Positions 53,581 to 62,093 of a stretch of 64,000 bases of DNA are shown piece after piece. The notes below the pieces were generated by a model, which did no database searches, was not told where the DNA came from, and saw only the letters and a list, made by a program, of their open reading frames with translations. This stretch comes from Nitrospiraceae bacterium (lineage in GTDB: Bacteria; Nitrospirota; Nitrospiria; Nitrospirales; UBA2166). Numbering within the stretch: the stretch's first letter is position 1; each line of letters starts with the position of its first letter. Made by a program: the position numbers and the translations under genes. Location of the stretch: positions 1 through 64,000 of the forward strand of contig PBSN01000007.1 of assembly GCA_002726235.1 (NCBI GenBank), given 5' to 3'.

Positions 53581-54009
53581 ATGGCATTGAAAGACAATCA
53601 GGGTTTTACTCTCCTAGAAGTAATGATTTCGCTCGCGATTTTTGGTATGACAGCCACCGTTTTGTTGGGGTTGCGTAACTGGGATATTGATACTCGGATG
53701 TTTTCACAAAACGTGACAATCGCCACGCTTTTGGTGCAAGAAAAACTTGTCGAAGCCGAATTGGCGGTCGATGGTCCACCAGCGTTTGGTGTTTCCACTG
53801 GTGATTTTGGCGACCGTGCCCCAGGATTTTTCTGGAGGCAAACAGTGTCCGCTACTCCCTTGACTATTGATGTTCGAGAAGTAAAGGCCCGCGTTTCTTG
53901 GGGACAGGGTAATGAAGAAGAAAATTTTGTGCTATCGTCGGGGTCGGATGAAGAGACAGAAACCGCTGATGCAGTAGAGGCCGTAGCCTACTATCTCTTT
54001 GAGCAATAA
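53581..54009 (+). CDS. gspI: Minor pseudopilin GspI
   Basis: The product is 142 aa from ATG 53581 (a GTG directly at 53578 is also possible). The prepilin leader MALKDNQG is followed by FTLLEVMISLAIFGMTATVLL. The remainder is short and acidic, in keeping with GspI, which forms the tip complex with GspJ and GspK. gspJ follows after five bases. Seen directly: leader, Glu at +5 and size; the exact letter I rests on position in the operon. Confidence 0.82.
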   Translation: MALKDNQGFTLLEVMISLAIFGMTATVLLGLRNWDIDTRMFSQNVTIATLLVQEKLVEAELAVDGPPAFGVSTGDFGDRAPGFFWRQTVSATPLTIDVREVKARVSWGQGNEEENFVLSSGSDEETETADAVEAVAYYLFEQ

Positions 54010-54014
54010 GCCAG

Positions 54015-54761
54015 GTGCATGTATCTCCGATAAAACACTCGGCAAACAATCAGCGTTCTTTAATGGGGTTTACGCTGATTGAAATATTGCTCGCTATGGC
54101 GATGGTAGCGATTCTGTTTACTATGCTGTATGGAACGTTTGGGAGTAGCGTAGATCTTATCCAAGCGGCTGAACAAGAGGGAGAAACATATCATATGGCG
54201 CGACTGACTATTCGTCAGCTCTCGCAAGAATTGACGTCTGTCGTCCAATCGCTCAATGGGGTAATGTTTGAGGCTACTGCAGGAGAGAAATGCCCGCAGA
54301 TTGCGCGTATCGAGTTGCTAGATGCCGATGCAGTTGAGGAAGAGGAGGAGGAAGCGGAAGGGGGCAGGATAGGGTTTATCGCAGTTGATGTCGAAGAAGG
54401 CAATCGCCCCATGGACTGTTTTACCTTTGCAACCTATGCTCATGGACGATATCGGCCGGATGTGAAGGAGTCAGATCTTAGCGTGGCGACCTACTGGCTT
54501 GATGGTGATAAGGTTATGCACAGAGAAGAGACCAATCTCTTCAGCCTTTCATCGAAAAGCGTGGAATCTTACCCACTTGCCGAAGGCGTCGAGGGAATGA
54601 ATTTCAAGTTTTTTGATGGCACTGAGTGGGTTGATGAATGGGATGCTGGCAAGCTAGACATGCTCCCATATGCCGTTGAAGTCGAGTTGACGTTCCTGCT
54701 GCCGTCTGCAGAGCGTCGGGTATTCACAACTATGGTATCGGTATCACGCGCGTCAGAATGA
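54015..54761 (+). CDS. gspJ: Minor pseudopilin GspJ
   Basis: The product is 248 aa with a GTG start. The leader ends LMG and is followed by FTLIEILLAMAMVAILFTML. The larger soluble domain, with an acidic stretch EEEEEEAEGG-like near residue 113-120 and ends VELTFLLPSAERRVFTTMVSV, matches GspJ in size and position. It would form the tip trimer with GspI and GspK. Its stop overlaps the ATG of the gspN-like gene (ATGA). Confidence 0.85.
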   Translation: MHVSPIKHSANNQRSLMGFTLIEILLAMAMVAILFTMLYGTFGSSVDLIQAAEQEGETYHMARLTIRQLSQELTSVVQSLNGVMFEATAGEKCPQIARIELLDADAVEEEEEEAEGGRIGFIAVDVEEGNRPMDCFTFATYAHGRYRPDVKESDLSVATYWLDGDKVMHREETNLFSLSSKSVESYPLAEGVEGMNFKFFDGTEWVDEWDAGKLDMLPYAVEVELTFLLPSAERRVFTTMVSVSRASE

Positions 54762-55693
54762 CGTGGTCATTGGCGAGCCTATGGCGATGGGGCGCCTATG
54801 CCTTCTACGCGATTCTTATTTTCGGGATATGCGTATATGTCACGTTTCCATCTCCTCAATTTCATGCCTGGTTAATTGCCGAAGCTGATCGGCGTTTTGG
54901 CGTTCAGATTGAAGCGCAGGCACTACAGTCACACACACCTCTTCGTTTTGCTATTGACAAAGTCACTCTCTCGATCGATCCAGCGCGTGTTCCATTCTCA
55001 CGGATGGACACTGGGAGCATTCGCGTCGTGCCAATTGAGCATTTGAGTCTAGAATTGCACTCATGGCCCCTCTTGTTGGGACAGTATGTGCTGAGTACGG
55101 ACATCAATGTGTTTGGCGGCGGGGTTCGTGGAACACTCACGGCTGAAAAAGATGGTGGCCAATGGCGTTATCATGTGGATGGCGAGAGCGAGAACATTGA
55201 CCTCCAGTCTCTAGAGAAGGGCATACTCGCATCGAGAGCGGGTGGACAGGTATTGACCTCCGGTATTGGAGCTATTCGCTTTGATCTCACGTGGATTGGG
55301 AAGGATGGTCGTTCCGGAGCCGGTACGGTCTCCGTCAGTCTGGGGGACGCGATTGTCAATCTGTCGGGTTTGCCTTCTGTTGCCATCTCAGAACTCTCAG
55401 CGAATCTGACACGTGACCAACAGGGCTGGTGGCGAACCGATGATTTGCGGGTGGCTGGGGAGAACGATGGGTTTGCAGCGACTGGGCAGGGGCGCTTTCT
55501 GCTTGATGAATCCCTTTTGAGTAGCATGGTCAATCTTTCGGTGAGCGTTACGATCAATGATGCCGTAAAACGTCAGTACCCTCAGCTTGAGGTTTTCATG
55601 CCAAATATTGGGGAACCTGTTCGCCTGACAGTCACTGGAACGTTGGGTCGACCAATCATTCTGATCAACGGAGTTCCAATTTTGGCATCCTGA
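54758..55693 (+). CDS. gspN: Type II secretion protein GspN
   Basis: The product is 311 aa with one N-terminal membrane helix (about 12-31) and a beta-rich periplasmic domain with repeated strands (GGVRGTLTAEKDGGQWRYHVDG, VAISELSANLTRDQQG, FAATGQGRFLLDESLL), which fits the GspN family. GspN is present in only part of T2SS clusters and its role is not firmly known. Here it precedes gspL, gspM and gspK, not in the textbook last position. It overlaps gspJ by four bases and gspL by one. Confidence 0.75.
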   Translation: MTWSLASLWRWGAYAFYAILIFGICVYVTFPSPQFHAWLIAEADRRFGVQIEAQALQSHTPLRFAIDKVTLSIDPARVPFSRMDTGSIRVVPIEHLSLELHSWPLLLGQYVLSTDINVFGGGVRGTLTAEKDGGQWRYHVDGESENIDLQSLEKGILASRAGGQVLTSGIGAIRFDLTWIGKDGRSGAGTVSVSLGDAIVNLSGLPSVAISELSANLTRDQQGWWRTDDLRVAGENDGFAATGQGRFLLDESLLSSMVNLSVSVTINDAVKRQYPQLEVFMPNIGEPVRLTVTGTLGRPIILINGVPILAS

Positions 55694-57312
55694 TGCTGAC
55701 TCGATTCACACAAATGGTTGCACGCCTGTTTCGACCGAGGAGCTTCGTCGGACTTGATATTGGTAGCACTACTGTGAGGGTTACTCGGTTTCGGCGTGGG
55801 CGCGCTGGTCCAGATGAGATTGTGTGTCTGCAACAAGAGCTTTTGGGTGACGATTCCACGGAGCTTGGGGCAGATGCAGTCTCTCAAAGACTGCGTGTGT
55901 TATTTCAGGAACACTCGTTATTTGGTGTTCCCGTTGTGGTGGCGATGCCAACGCATTGGGTATTTTCTCGGATCCTCACGATCCCCTTCACTGACCCAAA
56001 AAAAGTTGCCCAAGTCATCTCTTATGAAACGGAGGAACTGATTCCCCTCGGGTTAGATGAGGTGGTTTTTGATCACACCATTATTGACTCGCATGAGGGA
56101 GAGAGTACAGTTCTTGTCGCTGCGGTTCCTCAGGATCGAATGACTCAATATCTGGAGTTATTGGCAAACGCGGGTATTGATCCGGTGTCGATGGATCTTG
56201 ATAGCTTGGCACTGTTTCACTTTTATCGGTACGCGCTTAAGGAATCGGCGCAGGATGTCGTGTTGATTGATATTGGGGCATCCAAGAGCACGATATGCAT
56301 CGTCAGCGGAGGGAAGTTGCGAGTGATCCGGAGTATCATGATGGCCGGTGAATCCTTGACGCGGAATTTGGCAGCTCACCTTGGAGGGACTCACGCTGAG
56401 GCTGAATCTGAGAAACATCAGTTCGTTGTTCCCGAAGATGACGATGGGTTTGATGTCAGTAACCCTGACTTAAAGGCATTGCGAGATTTTCTTGATCCCT
56501 TTACCACTGAAATACGAAATACAATTCAAGCTCACGAAACAGCAGCCGGTTTGACGATAACGCAGCTTTATTTGTGTGGCGGTGGAGCCAAGTTGAATGG
56601 GCTATCAGCTTACCTTGCCCATCGGCTCAATATTCAGATTGTCAATTCACTGGATGGCCGATTTGGCACCGCACAAAAAAAAGGGGATCTGTGGGATGGG
56701 GATTATGCGTCTAGCCTTGGCTTGGCAGTGAGGCCTGCGTTATGGGGGCACGGTGTCTCGATTAATCTTCGGCAGGGTCCATTTTCCATTCCCCATCGCG
56801 AACGATCAGCGAAGCAAAAAAGTTGGATGCGCCTTGTAGTGGGGGTAATGCTAGTTGTTGGGATCGGGTTTGCCAACTTTTACGTCGACTACTCCATTAA
56901 AGAAACACGACTACAGACGTTGAAAGATACACTCCGCCAGGATTTTCGAACGACGTTTCCTGATATCACGAGTATTGTTGATCCAGTGCAACAAGGGCGG
57001 ATGGCGCTAGATCAGGCCAAACAACGCCTCTCGGTGTTCGGTCATAATGATCCGGCCACGATCCTCCTCATTCTGGCTGACTTGACTGAACATCTTCCAG
57101 CGGACCGAACTCTCGAGGTCAATGAGTTGATCGTGGAGGGTGCGAAGGTCAAGATCGAAGCTTCAACTGATTCGTTTGAATCTGTCGACGCGATTAAAGC
57201 CGCCTTGACAAATTCTGAACGTTTGGTAGAGGTGGTTGTCAGTGATGCCAGAATGGGTGCAAAGCCAGGACAGGTCAAATTTCGAGTGACGTCGGTGGTT
57301 GGAGCAGAATAA
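55693..57312 (+). CDS. gspL: GspL/PilM-like assembly protein with PilN-like tail
   Basis: The product is 539 aa. Residues about 15-340 form an actin-fold domain similar to PilM (FVGLDIGSTTVRVTRF, VVLIDIGASKSTICIV, LYLCGGGAKLNGLSAYLAHRL), which binds GspE in the cytoplasm. One membrane helix (about 375-395) leads to a periplasmic PilN-like ferredoxin fold (400-539). The single chain thus joins what are PilM and PilN in type IV pili, as GspL does. It overlaps gspN and gspM by one base each. Confidence 0.88.
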   Translation: MLTRFTQMVARLFRPRSFVGLDIGSTTVRVTRFRRGRAGPDEIVCLQQELLGDDSTELGADAVSQRLRVLFQEHSLFGVPVVVAMPTHWVFSRILTIPFTDPKKVAQVISYETEELIPLGLDEVVFDHTIIDSHEGESTVLVAAVPQDRMTQYLELLANAGIDPVSMDLDSLALFHFYRYALKESAQDVVLIDIGASKSTICIVSGGKLRVIRSIMMAGESLTRNLAAHLGGTHAEAESEKHQFVVPEDDDGFDVSNPDLKALRDFLDPFTTEIRNTIQAHETAAGLTITQLYLCGGGAKLNGLSAYLAHRLNIQIVNSLDGRFGTAQKKGDLWDGDYASSLGLAVRPALWGHGVSINLRQGPFSIPHRERSAKQKSWMRLVVGVMLVVGIGFANFYVDYSIKETRLQTLKDTLRQDFRTTFPDITSIVDPVQQGRMALDQAKQRLSVFGHNDPATILLILADLTEHLPADRTLEVNELIVEGAKVKIEASTDSFESVDAIKAALTNSERLVEVVVSDARMGAKPGQVKFRVTSVVGAE

Positions 57313-57857
57313 TGTTGAAGTGGCTTGAACCTCTGAAACGACTCTCTCTTCGCGAACGAGTCATGGTGATTGCGGGCGGACTTTTTCTGTTCATCCTCCT
57401 CATCTATACCACTGCGATTGAGCCGATGATTGATCGCATGCAACGACTCGATCGGCTTGCTGCTGGAAAACAAAGCGCGATTCAGGAGCTGGCAGCGATT
57501 CGTGAGGAATATGTTGGAGTTCATGCTCAGGCGATACAGATTGACCGAGCGATCGATGAAGTGTCAGGCACATTCTCTCTATTGGCTTTTCTTGAAGAGG
57601 TAGCAACGGATGTTCATATCAAGTCACAGATCGTCGCGATGCGCCCCCAAGCGGCATTGCCGTCGAGTGAATATCGAGAAAATTCTGTTGAGGTGAAAAT
57701 CGAGAAGGTTGCCATTCCATCTGTTGTTGCCTTGCTCAGGGCGATGCACACCGCGTCTGCCGTTCTTCGGTTTAAACGCTTCCATTTACGGCCGCGGTTT
57801 GATGATCCGGCGTATCTCGACGTCTCGTTTCTCGTGTCAACCTACGAACGCGTCTAA
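57312..57857 (+). CDS. gspM: GspM/PilO-like inner-membrane protein
   Basis: The product is 181 aa. A short cytoplasmic tip and one membrane helix (about 15-38) are followed by a coiled region and a ferredoxin-like periplasmic domain, as in GspM. The hydrophobic run GGLFLFILLIYTTAI and the helix that follows are clear. GspM partners GspL. The stop codon TAA at 57855-57857 lies inside the left arm of the repeat at 57854-57950, as hpf does with copy 1. Confidence 0.82.
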   Translation: MLKWLEPLKRLSLRERVMVIAGGLFLFILLIYTTAIEPMIDRMQRLDRLAAGKQSAIQELAAIREEYVGVHAQAIQIDRAIDEVSGTFSLLAFLEEVATDVHIKSQIVAMRPQAALPSSEYRENSVEVKIEKVAIPSVVALLRAMHTASAVLRFKRFHLRPRFDDPAYLDVSFLVSTYERV

Positions 57858-57950
57858 CAGGGTGCTGAAAAATCCTGGCAGCGTTGTTCGCGCATTGCTT
57901 AGAGTCTCAATGCACACACATGTACGCCGTAAAGCCATTTTTCAACAGTC
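57854..57950. repeat. Intergenic inverted-repeat element, copy 3, overlapping the gspK start
   Basis: The left arm (CTAACAGGGTGCTGAAAAAT, 57854-57873) carries the gspM stop, and ATTTTTCAACAGTC (about 57937-57950) inverts its core. The interior GCTTAGAGTCTCAATGCACACACATGTACGCC matches the family interior in reduced form. The gspK start codon lies within the element, so the first residues of GspK are encoded by repeat sequence. Confidence 0.6.
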
Positions 57951-58929
57951 GACATCGTTGATACAACGACAGTCTGAGCGTGGCGTCGCGCTCGTTATTA
58001 CTCTATTGATGGTGGCGTTACTGGTCACCTTGATTCTGGAATTTGATGTGTCGACGCGCAATGAACTCAATGCAGCCACTAATTTCCGTGATGGCATGAA
58101 GGCATCGTATCTTGCAAAAGCTGGGGTGTCCGCTGCACAAGCAATTATGGCGGAAGATGCGAGAATCGATAAAATGTTTGGACGAAATTACGACACGTTG
58201 TTTGAGGTATGGGCTACACCGTTGCCGAACTATCCCATTGGTGATGGTGTTGTTTCCGTGCAGGTGACGGATGAAATGGGAAAGCTTAATCTCAATGATC
58301 TAGCCGCATTAACACAGGGTGAAGCCTCAGACTCCCTCAGACTGCTGGATCATACTAGGCGCTTCGAACAGTTATTTGAGCTTCTGGTTCTAGATACCCG
58401 CTTGCTTGATGCTATTTTGGATTGGGTCGATTCCGATGACCGTCAAAGGAAAGACGGGGCAGAGATACAATACTATGGAGAACTAGATCGGCCGTATGTT
58501 ACTAAGAATGGCCCATTCGATAGTCTTTCTGAACTTCGCTTGGTCAAGGGCATTACGGATCAGGTGTTCGAACGGCTGAGTCCGTTTGTGACCGTCTATC
58601 CGCGAAAACCCGATGGAGTTACACCCGTAAATATCAATACTGCCGATCCAGTTGTGCTTCAAGCGCTTGATGATCAGGGGAATATTTCCACAGCGCTGGC
58701 CGGCGATATACTGCAGGCGAGACCCTTTCAAAGTGCGCAGGACCTCAATCGCGTGACGGCGCTGGGCGATATCGATGAAAAACTACGTGCGGATAGAGTC
58801 GTCGAGGTGGCAAGTTCGTATTTTTCAGTGCGGGCGGTTGGAACGGTTGGCGAGACGTCAAAGATTGCAAAGGCCGTCATTAAACGTGATGCAGAAAAAA
58901 CTGAGTTGGTGTATTTGCGGATGGAGTAA
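57910..58929 (+). CDS. gspK: Minor pseudopilin GspK
   Basis: The product is 339 aa from ATG 57910, the only start giving a plausible leader: a longer-than-usual leader of about 25 residues ends QSERG before VALVITLLMVALLVTLILEF. The GspK-specific features follow: a long insertion, LDAILDWVDSDDRQRKDGAE and a SAM-like helix-hairpin-helix (NINTADPVVLQALDDQ). GspK caps the pseudopilus tip. The initial residues derive from the repeat element that overlaps its start. Placing K last, after N, L and M, is unusual. Confidence 0.85.
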   Translation: MHTHVRRKAIFQQSTSLIQRQSERGVALVITLLMVALLVTLILEFDVSTRNELNAATNFRDGMKASYLAKAGVSAAQAIMAEDARIDKMFGRNYDTLFEVWATPLPNYPIGDGVVSVQVTDEMGKLNLNDLAALTQGEASDSLRLLDHTRRFEQLFELLVLDTRLLDAILDWVDSDDRQRKDGAEIQYYGELDRPYVTKNGPFDSLSELRLVKGITDQVFERLSPFVTVYPRKPDGVTPVNINTADPVVLQALDDQGNISTALAGDILQARPFQSAQDLNRVTALGDIDEKLRADRVVEVASSYFSVRAVGTVGETSKIAKAVIKRDAEKTELVYLRME

Positions 58930-59096
58930 TGATGATGGCGTATGGAATTTTGGGGTACTGATGTCATAGGAGATTGAGCTCGCAAGCGTGGTGTTGGACG
59001 ATCAGGCGAATGAATTTGGAGGTCGGCGAGTTGATGATGTGATAGTCGGAGAACTACGCCGGTGATTAGGGGTCTGATGTGGACAGGGAGGATGTC

Positions 59097-59759
59097 ATGA
59101 CGCGTGAACTTACATACCAACATGCCATGAGAGATTTGGTGAATTTGTATGCGGAAATTGATCATCTGACGATGGAGTGCTGTGCTGCATGGCTTCCGAA
59201 GGCTCCAGATCGTCATGCGCAACTTGAAATGGCAGAACAGATTGGAGAGGAACGAAATCACTATCTTTCCCAAGTTGAGTGGCTCAATTGTCATGCTGGA
59301 GGGCACGCCTCGATTGTGCTGCCGTCGTGGGCAGATAGCCTTCGGACGTTAGTAAATGGCATGCAATGGCCGGAATACCTTGCGTGTGTCCATCTTGCGA
59401 TTGAGGGTGTTGGGATTGCCTTAGTCGAGCGCGTAGCGCGCGACGCTGATCAGGGTGTAAAGGATTGTCTCGCACCATCCTTGCGAGACGAAGGGGGACA
59501 TGCGAGTTTCGGAGTGCGTCAGTTGGAGCAATTGCTTCAGAGCGTTGATGGTAAGAAGCGCGAGGAGCTTAAACGACGGATTATTGCGAGTGTTACGGCG
59601 ATTGCTCGATTGGCCAGTTCGTTGCCTGTCACATCAGCACATTGGGAGGCCGTTGGGACGTCGACGGAGGAACTCCGTGATATTGCTGCTCAGCGGCTAG
59701 GAACATTACTCTCGCCGCTTGGTATTTCTCAATCGGTAAATCTCTCAGCATCAGCGTGA
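59097..59759 (+). CDS. Ferritin-like diiron-type protein
   Basis: The product is 220 aa. ATG 59097 is chosen because GGGAGG precedes it at correct spacing. Four helices carry the pattern of the ferritin-like superfamily: EIDHLTMECC, EQIGEERNHYLSQ (ExxH), AIEGVGIALVERV and RDEGGHASFG (ExxH). These residues could hold a di-iron or di-manganese centre. The closest general fit is to tRNA hydroxylase-, MiaE- or DUF455-type proteins, not to storage ferritins. It lies directly upstream of a small conserved protein with which it is probably co-transcribed. Confidence 0.7.
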   Translation: MTRELTYQHAMRDLVNLYAEIDHLTMECCAAWLPKAPDRHAQLEMAEQIGEERNHYLSQVEWLNCHAGGHASIVLPSWADSLRTLVNGMQWPEYLACVHLAIEGVGIALVERVARDADQGVKDCLAPSLRDEGGHASFGVRQLEQLLQSVDGKKREELKRRIIASVTAIARLASSLPVTSAHWEAVGTSTEELRDIAAQRLGTLLSPLGISQSVNLSASA

Positions 59760-59772
59760 AACGGTATCTCAT

Positions 59773-60189
59773 ATGGCACAGAAATTTGGAAATGCTCGCT
59801 GGGTCAAGGAAGGTTTTCTAGACAATCACATTGCTGGAACGGTGGTTGGGCGTATCACGTTTGCGGCTGTTGGAGTGGTCCCGATCGTGCTTCGAGGAGA
59901 CTTCAAAGATGATATCAAGGGTGAGGTCATCCTGTTTGAAAATTCTAACTTCGAGGATGATGATCGTGCAGCCCTCGGCCTTGCCGATCTTGATTCTGTG
60001 CTGCGCGGGGCTGTGCACCTGATATCGCTTGATCCGCATCCGCTTCTTGAGCCACACCCCTATATTGAGTGGTTTTCTGCCGAAGGGACACACTATCGGA
60101 TTGAATTGCAGGATGGGGATGCCAGAATTGCCTCACAACAGGAGACTTCTGCTTTGTTTGAGGAGAGCAAAAAACTGCGGTCAATATAA
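59773..60189 (+). CDS. Conserved hypothetical protein
   Basis: The product is 138 aa, cytoplasmic by lack of signal or membrane helix. It is rich in beta strands: GNARWVKEGFLDNHIAGTVVGRITF and so on, with GEVILFENSNFEDDDRAALG and HPYIEWFSAEGTHYRIEL. I do not recognise the family. It starts 13 bases after the ferritin-like gene, so the two probably share a transcript and possibly a function. A strong sigma70-like promoter immediately downstream belongs to the next genes. Confidence 0.65.
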   Translation: MAQKFGNARWVKEGFLDNHIAGTVVGRITFAAVGVVPIVLRGDFKDDIKGEVILFENSNFEDDDRAALGLADLDSVLRGAVHLISLDPHPLLEPHPYIEWFSAEGTHYRIELQDGDARIASQQETSALFEESKKLRSI

Positions 60190-60197
60190 AATTTGAC

Positions 60198-60226
60198 TTG
60201 ACACACGTAAGACGCACGTCTATAGT
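60198..60226 (+). promoter_or_regulatory. Near-consensus sigma70 promoter upstream of the barrel genes
   Basis: A perfect -35 TTGACA (60198-60203), 17 bases, and -10 TATAGT (60221-60226). It lies between the hypothetical gene and the small ORF at 60366, and would start a transcript with a leader of about 215 bases before the first barrel gene. Confidence 0.75.
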
Positions 60227-60365
60227 CGCGCTGATTGAGTGAGATAAATTACAAATCTGAAGGAATGTTGTGAGATGGATCATACTTTGAGGTGTCTGTT
60301 GTTAATAAAAACGGGAAAGACGGTGGTTCATGGTTGATGAGGTAACGAAGGAAAGGAGTGGATCC

Positions 60366-60416
60366 ATGACCAGATGTATAATCCGAAGATATTCCACAAG
60401 GTGTAGCTCAAGTTGA
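60366..60416 (+). CDS. Possible 16-residue leader peptide
   Basis: A tiny frame behind GGAGTGGATCC encodes MTRCIIRRYSTRCSSS, four arginines in sixteen residues, and stops 32 bases before the first barrel gene. Its ribosome site is good and it lies in the leader of a strong promoter. It might be a regulatory leader peptide, or chance. Confidence 0.35.
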   Translation: MTRCIIRRYSTRCSSS

Positions 60417-60448
60417 TAGTGTGCAATCCTAGACGGGAGGATCTCAAA

Positions 60449-61237
60449 ATGGAAAGAGCGAAATGGAAGACTATGGTGCTGCTCGTGGCGCTACTTTCCC
60501 CGCTTCTCTTCTTCGCTGCTCCCCCCAACGCGTCGTGGGCGCAGTTGCCCACCGAGATCAATGGTTTGGTCAAACTGAAGGGTGGGTTTGCGGCTCTCGA
60601 GAACAATCGATCTGGTGAAGCCTTCACAGACTGCTTTGCCATGGGATCGCCTGCCTGTAACGCTCCAGGCGCGACGCTTAATGACGGCACTACAGGGTTT
60701 AATGTTGGAGCTGGGTTGGATCTTCCACTCTGGCTGTTACCCTGGGGGCATGTTGTTGTTGCCGAACTTGACATAGGATTTTCAAAGTTCAGTTCCGGCA
60801 AGAGCTTTTTGCAGCTGATCGAGAATGGGCCGACTACGCTTGGTGGGGCAACCCCATGCGGTAGTCCGCGGTGTGCGACCGGGACCAAACCTGGGTTCCC
60901 AGGGCGTCCCCAAGAGCCAGGCGTTAGGCATGTCAATGTATCCACGGTCAATGCGGGGATCAGTCCGAAGTACCGAATGGACACGTTGTTTGGGGATGAC
61001 CGGAAGTTCAGGCCATGGATTATCCCGGTGGGTTGGGAGCTCCAGGTCTTTAGTCCCCCGCCGAATTCCATGCAGATGTGGGAGATTGGTGGCGTGACTG
61101 GAGTTGGTATGGATGTCCACGTATGGGAACGTATTTGGGTTGGTGTTGAAGGCCGGTACCACTACCAGTACACGGATCATACGGGCATCGACGGGAATTG
61201 GTTTACAGCTGGGGGATATGTAGGACTCTCATGGTGA
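60449..61237 (+). CDS. Outer-membrane beta-barrel protein, tandem family member 1
   Basis: The product is 262 aa. ATG 60449 follows GGAGG and gives a signal peptide ending ASWAQ; the open frame begins 36 bases earlier. The mature protein is beta-rich with conserved pieces shared by its two neighbours: MERAKWK at the start, the middle segment LDLPLWLLPWGHVVVAELDIGFSKF, PWIIPVGWELQVFSPP and the ending GYVGLSW, an outer-membrane C-terminal signature. These look like eight- to ten-stranded small barrels. Function is not evident. First of three tandem copies with shared leader sequence. Confidence 0.75.
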   Translation: MERAKWKTMVLLVALLSPLLFFAAPPNASWAQLPTEINGLVKLKGGFAALENNRSGEAFTDCFAMGSPACNAPGATLNDGTTGFNVGAGLDLPLWLLPWGHVVVAELDIGFSKFSSGKSFLQLIENGPTTLGGATPCGSPRCATGTKPGFPGRPQEPGVRHVNVSTVNAGISPKYRMDTLFGDDRKFRPWIIPVGWELQVFSPPPNSMQMWEIGGVTGVGMDVHVWERIWVGVEGRYHYQYTDHTGIDGNWFTAGGYVGLSW

Positions 61238-61311
61238 GGGGTATCTCAAACATGAGCCAGCTCATGGCACCGAAAATGCCGCAAAGCCTTGAGACACGGG
61301 AGGATTTCACA

Positions 61312-62028
61312 ATGGAAAGAGCGAAATGGAAGAAATCATTGTTGCTCTTAGCGCTAGTAATCCCGCTTCTTTTCGTCTTGTCGTTCCCCCAGACCTCGTC
61401 AGCACAGTTGCCTTTCCATGTGAATGGAAACTTCTTCTTTCAGGCTGGGGGTAAGTTCCTTATGAACGATAGGGCGAATGAGCCGTTCACGGACTTCTTT
61501 TCGGGTTCGACGGGAACGGAGCCAGCGGATAATACCGCGGGCTGGTATGTCGGAATGGGTATTGACATGCCGCTCTGGGAACTACCGTGGGGAGATGTCA
61601 TCGTTGGAACCATCAACATTGATGTAGGTCATTTTGACCAAGCTGATAAAACGTTTTTAACCGCGCAGGGCTTGCCGTCGCTAACTGCTCCGGGTCGTGG
61701 ACAAGATCTGAAGCAACAGGGTGGGTTGACGACGATGGGCATCATGGTGCACCCGAAGTGGCGCATTGCGGCACTTTCGACGGAGGTGAACGGGAAACTT
61801 ATTCAGCCGTGGATTATTCCCTTCGGATTTGAAGTGCAGGCATTCGCACCACCGACAGCTGGGATGAACATCTTTGATGTGGGGTCAATTTTTGGTGTCG
61901 GCGTTGACATGGTGTTGACGAAGCGGTTGGTGGTCGGTATCGATAACCGGTGGCATGTTGGCACCGGCCAGTCTCGTATTGACACACTGAATACGACCGT
62001 TGGGGGATACGTCGGAATCCGCTTCTAG
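61312..62028 (+). CDS. Outer-membrane beta-barrel protein, tandem family member 2
   Basis: The product is 238 aa. ATG 61312 has ACGGGAGGAT upstream, the same leader as its neighbours. After a signal peptide ending TSSAQ, the protein keeps the family pattern: FHVNGNFFFQAGGKFLMNDRANEPFTDFF, DMPLWELPWGDVIVGTINIDVGHFD, PWIIPFGFEVQAFAPPTAG and the terminal GGYVGIRF. Divergence from the first copy is concentrated in loops, as expected for surface-exposed parts of a barrel. It lies 74 bases after the first copy and 65 bases before the third. Confidence 0.75.
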   Translation: MERAKWKKSLLLLALVIPLLFVLSFPQTSSAQLPFHVNGNFFFQAGGKFLMNDRANEPFTDFFSGSTGTEPADNTAGWYVGMGIDMPLWELPWGDVIVGTINIDVGHFDQADKTFLTAQGLPSLTAPGRGQDLKQQGGLTTMGIMVHPKWRIAALSTEVNGKLIQPWIIPFGFEVQAFAPPTAGMNIFDVGSIFGVGVDMVLTKRLVVGIDNRWHVGTGQSRIDTLNTTVGGYVGIRF

Positions 62029-62093
62029 CGGGACGACGTCCTAAGTAACCAAGGATGACCTGCAACATGCGACATATACGGGAGGATTTGACA

